Below are positions 1-10,800 of a stretch of 64,000 bases of DNA, piece by piece. Source of the DNA: Antedon mediterranea (taxonomy: Eukaryota; Echinodermata; Crinoidea; Comatulida; Antedonidae); assembly GCF_964355755.1 (NCBI RefSeq), contig NC_092677.1:24708101-24772100 (forward strand), written 5' to 3'. The stretch's first letter is position 1. Each line of letters opens with the position of its first letter. Below the pieces are notes generated by a model, which worked only from the letters and a program-made list of their open reading frames with translations, did not search any database and was not told the origin of the DNA. A program made the translations under genes and the position numbers.

Positions 1-287
1 TAAAATTTAGGTTGCATAATTTCCAGGTATGTACGTATACATATTATAGCTAAAAACAAATACTCTGTCCTTAAGTTTTTTAGGATAAACTCAAACCCGT
101 TTTGCTCATTTACTAAAATCTACATTTTTTTAGATAATGCATTTTCATAAATCTGGGCAGAAATCTACGGGAGTAATTGTAAAGGTCCTATTTGCTGCAG
201 CTGGTAAGTATTTCTTTTCTGGCTTATAAGGCGTAAATGAGCGTTCCATAGGCGTCTTATAAACTAATGAATAGAACAAGAACTTAC

Positions 288-980
288 CTTCATAACACCT
301 TAATTTTACAAGACGGAAACAGAACGGATCGATATACAACTTCTGCTTACAGTACTTCAGACTATCTTCAGATCCATTACATGTAAAGTCAACTATGTAG
401 TGTAAAGAACTGTCTGACTCGTAGTCGCTGTACAATTGATAGCCATTTGAGTATCCAAGCTGCCTACAAGCTACTTGTGAGTTTTCACCTGTCCAATCAG
501 TTATGCAAATTTGACTCCATTCCCCTTGTCCTTCATATGTTATTTCTAACCGACCGATATTCGATGAATTTCCCGGGGAATCTCCAATAAGACGTAATGA
601 ATAATTTAATAATTGCTCTTCATCTAGACCAATAAAATTCAATACATTAACAGTTTAGGCTACAAACATACGCTTCAACACATTTGTTTTTAATTCCCTC
701 TTTCACCGTGCCCTCTAAGGTTAGCTCCACTAGGAAGCAAAACCATGGAGGAAAATGTTTTTCTCCTTCATTGAAAGTAACAACCCACAAGCGAGTATTC
801 AGAATAGCTATATGCCTATTATTATAAGAGTATTAAATGTATATGATTGAGTTTTGTTCCTCGAAATTGATTGGGCAAAATCATATCATCACTGAATTTA
901 TTTCTATAGGCCGTACATTATTTACCTGAGGTAACCAAAATGATACACGACAAGGCGATTGTCCCTCTAAACAGAAGCAT
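288..980 (-). CDS. SRCR gene 1, 5' part (signal peptide + first SRCR domain; runs off the left edge)
   Basis: The coding exons seen are 926-980 (signal peptide MLLFRGTIALSCIILVTS, donor after phase 1) and 288-623 (one SRCR domain, 112 codons, tag acceptor, GAAG|gtaag donor). The exon encodes the usual SRCR landmarks: NIGRLEI, GEWSQIC, VACRQLGY, FTCNG and a final LRCYE, with six cysteines. A short 5'UTR piece starts at the acceptor near 995. Further SRCR and membrane exons are expected at lower coordinates outside the window, by analogy with genes 2 and 3. The SRCR exon is almost the same as the first SRCR exon of gene 2 (12865-13194). Predicted to be an extracellular recognition domain; the ligand is unknown. 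Confidence 0.82.
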
Positions 981-1242
981 CTTTCACAAATATGTCTGAA
1001 ACAAAATTAAATCGAACAAATGTAGTCTATTATAATTCAAGTATGTTAATATCTATCTATCCATGGAAGATCTATCTTTATCTATCAATCTATCTCTTTA
1101 CTAAAAGGTACTTCTATACTGTTACTTTAGTACATTCTTTCCAAAGTCCCAAATTTGTGTAGCAAAACAGAACAGTTGATCAAATTGACACTGTCAGATT
1201 CAACCTTTCCTCGTTTAATATGAAAACGATCAACTTACTTAC

Positions 1243-1305
1243 CGATGTTGTCTATAATGATCCTATCTAAGTTGTGATACGGGTTCTTATTAGACCAGAT
1301 TTATA
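1243..1305 (-). promoter_or_regulatory. TATA promoter and 5'UTR exon of gene 1
   Basis: On the minus strand a TATAAAT box lies at 1305-1299. About 30 bases on there is a plausible start region, followed by a very strong donor (cg|gtaagtaag) whose exon side ends at 1243. That donor would splice to the acceptor at about 995, just before the signal-peptide ATG. The same arrangement occurs at 13807-13869 and 22795-22857. The exact start site is inferred. Confidence 0.5.
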
Positions 1306-1739
1306 GTTGTATGTTGTGTAAATCATGCACGTCATCACTTTTACCTTGTACTTGCATCCTGTTGATTATTTTCCATTGTGTCCTTTTATTATATTATTTA
1401 CCATCAAACCTGTCATGACGCATTTGGGAATTAAATAAATTCTTGATGGAAATATAAACCCGTACATAACCATTTATTGTATTCTCTATTTCATAAACCT
1501 CTGAAATTTAAAATCCGGTATTACATTTCAAAACAGAATTTAAGTATCAAACACTTGAAAAGTTAAGAATCACTCCGTCATACTTTCCACCAACATTTAA
1601 TAATCTTCAAATTTCCTTTCCTAATCTAAATATTCATTTTTGGCAAATTGCCAAAAATAACCATGAGCGAATTCATTCACAGTGGCAATCATGTTCACAG
1701 GACAAACATATACACAAGATACTCTGCATAAACAAAATA

Positions 1740-1925
1740 TTGACCAGGTCTTTAAGAGTAGAGTTTAGTCACAGTCATGAGAACAAATCCGGACATCTGA
1801 AGGGAATTGAACCAAAGATCCTGGAATTGGTAGCCGAGCATATTAACCACAAAGCTACAACTACACTCCAAATATGTTTTTTTAAACTTTATTTTTTCCA
1901 GATTTTAGGTAAGATGTTACGTAAA
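1740..1925 (-). repeat. tRNA-derived SINE head
   Basis: Read on the minus strand, this stretch has an A-box-like tagctttgtggttaa followed about 40 bases later by a B-box-like ggttcaattccc, the usual internal pol III promoter of a tRNA-derived SINE. Copies sit at the same place at 14304-14490 and 23290-23480. A 62-codon open frame on the plus strand is a by-product of the repeat. Confidence 0.5.
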
Positions 1926-2119
1926 TAAATTTGGATAACGCAAAGTCTGTCTATTTGAAAAGGTGCCAATTCCATTTCTGAAAATACCATCTTTTTTTTT
2001 CTCCATAAAATATAAAATATCAAAATAATACATTAAAATAAAAGAGCAATATTGTGATTAAGAAAAACATGCATCCAAAATTAACCCATAAAAGAAAAGT
2101 TCGTGCTTTTGAAATGTCT

Positions 2120-2500
2120 GTTTCATTTTAGGCTCCGTTGAACTGTCTTTCACAGGCGATTGCACGAAAGGTGGTGGCGATGATTCATATACAGATTTCA
2201 ATTCTACGCCTTATCTCATAACAACATCGTATGAAGGAGGAGGAATGTCTTGAGAAGATTCCGGGTCTTGAGAAGAGCGAGGGTCTTGAGAGGCGCAAGG
2301 GTTTTGAGACGCGCCAGAAGAGGATGAAGTTGCTGAATTATCATTGGTTTGGTACTCAGCTCATTTGTTAACTACTCCTCTACGATAATTTTCTTCTGCT
2401 GACGTAGGCCTACATTTCGTCCTGCATAATAGACAGACGAAACAGCACAAGCAAAGGGGAGAGTATATCATAACCATACAAACAAAAACGAATCATCGTC
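2120..2500 (-). pseudogene. Decayed membrane/PPxY tail exon (copy 1)
   Basis: On the minus strand this is recognisably the last exon of an SRCR gene. An acidic DDDDD stretch is followed by a hydrophobic, cysteine-rich segment, then SSSSGAS and SQNPCAS-like repeats, and finally a tail with PPPSYDVVM and PPPPFV. It lacks the usual tag acceptor, and the frame is closed by TGA at 2361-2363 and TAA at 2211-2213. The intact relative is the last exon of gene 5 (27348-27727). It lies between gene 1 and the end of gene 2 and is probably the remnant of a lost gene copy. Confidence 0.7.
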
Positions 2501-2774
2501 ATCATCCCAATCCCAACTTCCTTACTTGGTTTTATTAACTTGTTTATTGGCATAATATAACATTTTGTAATTTTATCGATCTAGTTTGATCTTTCTAATC
2601 ATCTTAAAAGCCTAATAAAAAAAACTTCAAATAGGTATACCATGTGTAACAATTGTTGATATAGTAAGTTTATATAGGAAAAAATGGGCAGAATAGTAAT
2701 CTATCCGTATGGTAGACCTACCCCGTAAACTATACTTTATGTGTATCCGATACAATACACTTATGCACATTATA

Positions 2775-3600
2775 CCAATGTGTGACATATTTATATCTGT
2801 AATTAGTTGTGCTACCCAATATTTATAATATGTAGCACACACTACGTGCATGTCATCCTACCAAAATACTATCCTTTTAATTAATGTGTAACATATTTAT
2901 ATCGGTAATTAGTTGTGCTACCCAATATTTATAATAGGTAGCACACACTACGTGCATGTCATCCTACCAAAATACTATCCTTTTTATTAATGTGTAACAT
3001 ATTTATATCGGTAATTAGTTGTGCTACCCAATATTTATAATAGGTAGCACACACTACGTGCATGTCATCCTACCAAAATACTATCCTTTTTATTAATGTG
3101 TAACATATTTATATCGGTAATTAGTTGTGCTACCCAATATTTATAATAGGTAGCACACACTACGTGCATGTCATCCTACCAAAATACTATCCTTTTTATT
3201 AATGTGTAACATATTTATATCGGTAATTAGTTGTGCTATCCAATATTTATAATAGGTAGCACACACTACGTGCATGTCATCCTGCCAAAATACTATCCTT
3301 TTAATTAATGTGTAACATATTTATATCGGTAATTAGTTGTGCTACCCAATATTTATAATATGTAGCACACACTACGTGCATGTCATCCTACCAAAATACT
3401 ATCCTATTTTATAATGTGTAACATATTTATATCGGTAATCATTTGTGCTACACACACTTATGTGCATGTCATACAAAAATACTATCCTTTTTGTTATTGT
3501 GTAAACTATTTATATCCGTGATGTGTTGTGCTACCAACATCTATAATGGGTAGCACACACTCATGTGAAATATTATCAATGTGTAACATATTTATATCGG
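2775..3600. repeat. 106-bp tandem satellite, about 6-7 units
   Basis: A unit of about 106 bp, recognisable by tgtgtaacatatttatat, repeats from about 2779 to 3480 (phases at 2885, 2991, 3097, 3203 and so on), with a degenerate unit to about 3600. Each unit holds an inverted repeat, gtgctacc facing ggtagcac across about 14 bases. The corresponding place in the other duplicate (15330-15665) has only about 2-3 units, so the array changed length after the duplication. Confidence 0.85.
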
Positions 3601-3910
3601 TAGGCCCTACTTAGTTGTGCCCACTATTTTAGCGCCGTGCCTTTAGGAGGACGGAGGAGACTGTATCACGCGGAAGCTTATACTAATTACTACGGATGAA
3701 AACATGGGTATTTGGAAACTTGGTGACCCGCCTATTATACAAGATGATGTTGTCATCTAATTAGAAAAATTTACGATCAACCTGAATGCCTAAGTCATTA
3801 TAAACACATTTGGGTAATTGGTTTATGCCCTAGGTTAAAAAGTTCAACAGTCACGCTAAGCCAGGCTCCGGTCGATAATGACGTATTTCTCTTCTTGCCG
3901 CGGTGGCATA

Positions 3911-4850
3911 TTAGGGATATTTTGGTTCAGGTTTTTCAAAAGCGCCGAATTTGGTATACAAGTTGCCCACCCTATACAAATTCAATTTTTGATGGGCGCC
4001 AACCCCTTGGGTCACCTAATTTGCATAATTTAAAGGAGATATTTTCGCGAGTTGCTTTTTAGGTCAAAATGTTCAGAACATAAACATTCCTCTTTACTCT
4101 AATAAAGTATTTTGGTAAAATTACCGGAAGTACCCTTTTTAACCTTTGACATGTTTTTCAGGCAAATTACCATATCTCATTATTTGGTTGGCATGGAAAC
4201 TTTATTTTGGTGCAGATTGTTCAAAATATATACCGTATGTTACTATTCTGCTTAATAGAATATTTTTCCAAATAGAAAATAGTAAATAGAAGTGTTTATG
4301 TTGAATATTTTGACACCTAAATCAACTCTCTATGTAGTAACTCTAAGTGGTTTTATAGATATCAAAAGATATCAAACTTAATGCAGTTGGCAATTGCACC
4401 TTAAAGGCCAAAGGCGTACTTCCGGACATTTTTTGAATAAAATGTTTCATTAAACTGAATTGTAACAAATATATTCTGAACAATTTGGCACCAAAATAAA
4501 CTGTCTATTACAACTGTTTACTGAGATATGCTTTCAAATATTGGTCAAGGGTTAAAAATGGTACTTCCGGTCATTTTTTTCAAAAATACTTCATTATACT
4601 AAAAAGGAATGTTTATGTTCTGAACATTTTGACACATAAATTAACTCTTTATGACAAGCAGTTTTTCAGAGATATAGAGTGTTTAAGCGAAAATATCCGC
4701 CAGTTTAAATTATGCAAATTAGGTGATCCAGGGGGTCATTTTGCTTGGCGCCCTTAAAAAATTGAATTCGTAGATGGTGGGAAAATTATATATACCATTA
4801 ACATATACCAAATGTTGTGCTTTCGGAAGAAACTGAACCAAAAACCCTTA
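3911..4850. mobile_element. Long inverted-repeat (fold-back) element forming the 3' flank of gene 2
   Basis: The two ends are inverted copies of each other over more than 200 bases: gatattttggttcag at 3915 faces ctgaaccaaaaacccttatt near 4832, and cacctaatttgcataattta near 4012 faces taaattatgcaaattaggtg near 4705. The interior carries diverged repeats built around tggtacttccggtcattttt. No coding capacity is seen, so it is a non-autonomous element. It starts 9 bases past the stop codon of gene 2, so the 3'UTR of that gene must come from it. A sister copy occurs at 15957-16843. Confidence 0.7.
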
Positions 4851-4858
4851 TTTCAGCC

Positions 4859-7800
4859 CTAACAACCGCCTCCATCACCGCCTCCACCACCGCCTCCATA
4901 ACCACCTCCATAACCACCTCCACCAGGCGTGCTCATTCTTCCTGCTGGTGAAGTAATTCTCTTATTGCTTACACAGGCGAAAAAGATAGCGACAGCGAAG
5001 ATACAAATACCAGTACAAATACTAATAATTATACTAACAATTCCACTATTATAACCGTCACAAGTATCCAAGCAATCTTCATCAGAAAAAACGTCATCAT
5101 CATCATTCAATTCTAGGAATAAAGGGGATATTATATATTGTGAATACAGTTGATATTAAATGGCTGTCAATCAATGAATGTTGGTATTAAATGATTTCTA
5201 TCACTTCAAATACATCCGTTATATCATGGAGATATAATTGTTACACTCATAACATACTCTGTTGAAATTTTCCGTTTGGCTTTTTTTTTTATTATTATAA
5301 ATATGACACAACAATGGGTGTTTTTGTTTTGTTTAAAGATGTACTTTACAACTTTATTGCACAGGTAGCCTAAATGTCTATTATATATCTGTGGACCTAT
5401 AATATATCTTAGTGATTTGGATTTTCTGATGCCCACCGTAATTTACCATTTTCGGACAGCGTTCCATAGGCGTCTTATAAACTCATGAATACAACAAGAA
5501 CTTACCTTCATAACACCTTAATTTTACAGGACGGAAACAGAACGAATCGATATACAAATTCTGCTTACAGTACTTCAGACTATCTTCAAATCCATTACAT
5601 GTAAAGTCAACCTTGTAGTTTAAAAAACTGTCTGACTTGTAGTCTTCGTACAATCGCTCGCCTCTTGAGTATCCAAGCTGCCTACAAGCTACTTGTGAGT
5701 TTTCACCTGTCCAATCATTTATGCAAATTTGACTCCACTCCCCTTCATACTTTATTTCTAACCAACCAATATTTGATAAAGGATCCGAGGAATATCCAAT
5801 AAGACGTATTGAATAATTTTGCTCTTCATCTAGACCAATAATATTCAAAAACCATACATTAAAAGAAAAATCAATTGAAATAACATTTCTTTAAAATTCC
5901 CTCTTTCACATTTTTTTTACTCCGTGCCCTCCATAAATGCTGTTCCCACTAGGACGCCAAACCAAGTAGGAAACTGTTTTTCCCCTTCAAGTAAAACACG
6001 CAAGTAATTTGACAAACCACACGCGAGTGGTCAGAATAGCTATGCCTACAAGAGTATTTACTATTAAATGTACTAATAATACAGCATCAATGATGTTTTT
6101 GTGGTAAGAAAGAAATATTGAAATAATAATAATAATTGTTATTAGGCCTATACACATATTGCCTGCTTAGAGGTTAAATATAAGATTTGACATCCCGAGG
6201 GAATGATAATATTTCCTCGAACAAAATATCATTCCACGAGGGATGTAAAATCATATATTTTACCGATAAAAAAGGCGATCTGCTGGGTCGGGTAGCTAGA
6301 CTAGGCCTCCTTGTTTGTACGGTATAACAATAAGCGTGCCTAGACACCTTACCTTGCGAAGAAAAATATACAGATAATTACTAGTTAATGATTCCTTGCA
6401 ATAAAATATTCACTTAGGCTTAGGTCGTTTAAATTAACAGAAGAATTTTCATCAATAAGCCTACAATAATAATAATTAGGTAGGCCTAGGCCTAGGCCGA
6501 AAAAATAATAATTCGTCTTCTCTTCGAGCCGAATCACCGGATGTTCAGCGCGCCGTGAGTACCAGGTTACTACCGTGAGTATTGACCAATCACAAACAGT
6601 ATTTCGTCGCGTCTATAGAGAGGGCCAATAACAATAAATAGTTTAGTTGATTATTTTCTTCAAGCAAGTTGCGTGGCGCAGCGGGTAAAACGTTGTCTTG
6701 TGATGATGTGGACCAATTTTCGGGAGTTCAAGTCTCAGTAGATGACTTTTGCTTATTTATCGCCAAACGCGAGTGTTGCAACACGAAAATTACACAGTCA
6801 ATATCATCGTACTCGAGAGTTTACTGGATGTTTAATGACAGGGACGCGAAAATTACTCAGTCAATATCATCGTACTCGAGGAAATATACGATTAGTTGGG
6901 ATGATTAATCTACAAGAAGGAATTACCTAAATTTTGACCTCTTAAAAAGTAAATCATTATAATACGATTTCCATTATACACTTATACATATTATAGCTAA
7001 AAAAAACAAAGTTTTTCAGGATAAACTCAAACACGTTTTGCTCATTTACTCAAATCTACATTTTTTTTAGATAATGCATTTTCATAAATCAGGGCAGAAA
7101 CCTATTATTGTAAACGTTGTTTGCTGCTGGTGAAGTATTTCTCTTCATGTCGGGATGGCTAATACAGGCGTAAATGGGCGTTCCATAGGCGTCTTATAAA
7201 CTAATGAATACAACAAGAACTTACCTTCATAACACCTTAATTTTACAGGATAGGAACAGTACCGATCTGTATACAAATTCTGCTTACAGTACTTCAGACT
7301 ATCTTCAAATCCATTACATGTAAAGTCAACCCTGTAGTGTAAAGAACTGTCTGACTCGTACAATCGCTCGCCTCTTGAGTATCCAAGCTGCCTACAAGCT
7401 ACGTGTGAGTTTTCACCTGTCCAATCATTTATGCAAATTTGACTCCACTCGCCTTCATACGTTATTTCTAACCGACCAATATTTGATGAATGTTCCGAGG
7501 AATCTCCAATAAGACGTATTGAATAATTTTGTAATTGCTGATCAGCTAGATCAATAACCATACATTAAAAGAAAAATAAATTGAAATAACAGTTTACAAA
7601 CACACGCTTCAAAACATTTCTTTAAAATTACCTTTTTTACCTTTTTTACGCCGTGCCGTTCCCATTAGGACTTTAAAAATAAATCATTATAGTAAAAGTT
7701 ATGTTGCATAATTTCTATGTATGCACTTATACATTATTATAGCTAAAAAACAAATACTATGTCCTTAAGTTTGTTAGGATAAACCCAAACACGTTTTGCT

Positions 7801-10800
7801 CATTTACTCAAATCGCAACGCGACTCTACAACTCACTATGTCGGTCGGTTGGTAAACACTAACTTGAGCACGCGACTGCAGCTATGTATATGACCTTGTT
7901 TGTGATAATGCCTTTTCATAAATCAGGGCAAAAATCTAAGTGAGTAATTGTAAAGGTCCTGTTTGCTGCTGGTGAAGTATTTCTCTTCTTGTCGGGGTGG
8001 CTTATAAGGTGTAAAAGAGCGTTCCATAGGCGTCTTATAAACTAATGAATACAACAAGAACTTACCTTCATAACACCTTAATTTTACAGGATCAAAACAG
8101 TGCCAATCGTTATACAACTTCTGCTTACAGTACTTCAGACTATCTTCAAATCCATTACATGTAAAGTCAAACCTGTAGTTTAAAGAACTGTCTGACCAGT
8201 AGTTGTTTTGCAATTGATAGCCATTTGAGTATCCAAGCTGCCTACAAGCTACTTGTGAGTTGTCACCTGTCCAATAAGTTTTGCAAATTTGACTCCATTC
8301 CCCTTCATACTTTATTTCTAACCAACCAATATTCGAGGAATATTTCGAGGAATCCCCAAAAAGACGTATTGTATAATTTTCAAACTGTTGTTCATCTAGA
8401 CCAATTAAAATGCAATAACCATACATTAAAAGAAAAACATTGAAATAACAGTTTACAAACATTATGCTTCAACACATTTCTTTAAAATTCCCTCTTTCAC
8501 CTTTTTTTTACTCCATAATGTTGTTCCCACTAGGACGCAAAACCATGGAGGAAAATGTTTTTCCCTTCATGGAAAAAACGTAAAGTAATTTGACAAATCA
8601 CACGCGATTAGCTAGAATAGAATGCCTACAAGAGTGGTACTAATACAACATTACATTGATTTTTTTTTCTGTGTTAAGAAAGAAACATTACAATTATAAT
8701 AATAATTGTTATTAGTATAATTCAGTATCAATAAGATATTGTATCTACTATTTTTTTTGTAAATGCTGAAAATAAAAAAATAATATTTACTGCAAATGGA
8801 TAGAAAATAATGAGTTTTCGTACATAGTTTATACTGTTAATTCTTCCCCATCCCACCCCTCCAACACCCCTCACCTCACGATAGATTGTTTTGTGTTATT
8901 ATGTGTTGGATTGTATACATTCAAAGAAAGAAATAGAAATAGAAATAATGCCTTTTGTTAAACCATGTGTTGTTATTAGTTGGGATGATTAATCTACAAG
9001 AAGGAATTATCTAAATGTTGACCCCTTAAAAAATAAATCATTATAGTAAAAGTTATGTTGCATAATTTCCATGTATGCACTTCTACATATTATAGCTAAA
9101 AAAACAAATACTCTGTACTTTCCCGTTTTGTTCATTTACTAAAATCTACATTTTTTAGATAATGCTTTTTCATAAATCAGGGCAGAAATCTACGGGAGTA
9201 ATTGTAAAGGTCCTGTTTACAACTGGTGAAGTATTTCTCTTCTTGTCGGGGTGGCTTATACAGGCGTAAATGGGCGTTCCATAGGCGTCTTATAAACTAA
9301 TGAATACAACAAGAACTTACCTTCATAACACTTTAATTTTACAGGACGGAAACAGAACGAATCGATATACAACTTCTGCTTGCAGTACTTCAGACTATCT
9401 TCAGATCCATTACATGTAAAGTCAACCTTGTAGTTTAAAGAACTGTCTGACTCGTAGTCGCCGTACAATTGATAGCCTCTTGAGTATCCAAGCTGCCTAC
9501 AAGCTACTTGTGCATTTTCAACTGCCCAATCCCTTATGCAAATTTGACTCCACTCCCCTTCATACTTTATTTCTATCCGACCAATATTCGATGAATTGTC
9601 AGGGGAATCCCCAAAAAGACGTATTGAATAATTTCCGAATTTCTGTTCATCTAGACCAATAAATGCAATAACCATACATTAAAAGAAAAATAAATTTAAA
9701 TAACAGTTTACAAATATACGCTTCAAAACATTTCTTTAAAATTCCCTCTTTCACCTTTTTTTTTTTACTCAATACCCTCTATAAATGTTGTTCCCACTAG
9801 GACGGAAAACCGTGGAGGAAAATGGTTTTCCCCTTCATGGAACCACAAGCCAGTAGCCAGAATAGCTATATGCCTACAAGAGGTACTAATACAACATCAC
9901 ATTGATTTTTGTATGGTAAGAAAGAAATATTAAAATAAAGCTCACTATGTCGGTCGGTTGGTAAACACTAAATTGAGCACGCGACTGCAGCCATGTATAT
10001 GGCCTTGTTTGTGATAATGCCTTTTCATAAATCAGGGCAGAAATCTAAGTGAGTAATTGTAAAGGTCCTGTTTGCTGCTGGTGAAGTATTTCTCTTCATG
10101 TCGGGATGGCTAATACAGGCGTAAGTTAGCGTTCCATAGGCGTCTTATAAACTAATGAATACAACAAGAACTTACCTTCATAACACCTTAATTTTACAGG
10201 ATAGGAACAGTACCGATCTGTATACAAATTCTGCTTACAGTACTTCAGACTATCTTCAAATCCATTACATGTAAAATCAACCCTGTAGTGTAAAGAACTG
10301 TCTGACTCGTAGTCGCTGTACAATTGATAGCCAATTGAATTGAATCCAAGCTGCCTACAAGCTACTTGTGAGTTTTCATCTGACCAGGAAGCAACTCCCT
10401 GATCTGACCAATCAAATAAGCACATTTGACTCCACTCCCCTTCATACTTTATTTCTAAGCGACCAATATTCGAGGAATATTCCGAGGAATCTCTAACAAG
10501 ACGTATTGTATAATTTTCAACTTGCTGTTCATCTAGACAAATAAAATTAAATAACCATACATTAAAAGAAAAATAAATTGAAATAACAGTTTACAAACAT
10601 TTGCTTCAACACATTTATTTAAAATTCCGTCTTTCACCTTTTTTTACTCCATACCCTCTATAAATGTTGTTCCCACTAGGACGCAAAACCGTGGAGGAAA
10701 ATGGTTTTCCCCTTCATGGAAAAAACGCAAGTAATTTGACAAACCACAAGCCAGTAGCCAGAAAATATATGCCTACCAGAGTATTATATGTACTAATCTA

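Larger units (their letters stand above)
1..5880. repeat. Left copy of a ~12.5 kb-spaced segmental duplication
   Basis: This segment matches 12560-17940 almost base for base in its left part (offset about 12,564) and then at offset about 11,995 once past the 106-bp satellite, which is longer here. It carries the first SRCR exon and signal exon of gene 1, a promoter, a SINE head, a decayed tail exon, the satellite, an inverted-repeat element and the last two coding exons of gene 2. Near-identity of introns and intergenic DNA indicates a recent duplication or strong gene conversion. Confidence 0.9.

Noticed and set aside
1740-1928. Plus-strand 62-codon frame (also at 14304 and 23235)
   Set aside because: It overlaps a tRNA-derived SINE head read on the other strand and has no domain or splice support.
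2775-3600. A CRISPR array
   Set aside because: The units are contiguous 106-bp tandem repeats without unique spacers, in an animal genome.
6665-6745. A functional tRNA gene
   Set aside because: A- and B-box-like blocks are present, but the acceptor and anticodon stems do not pair convincingly; a SINE head fits better.
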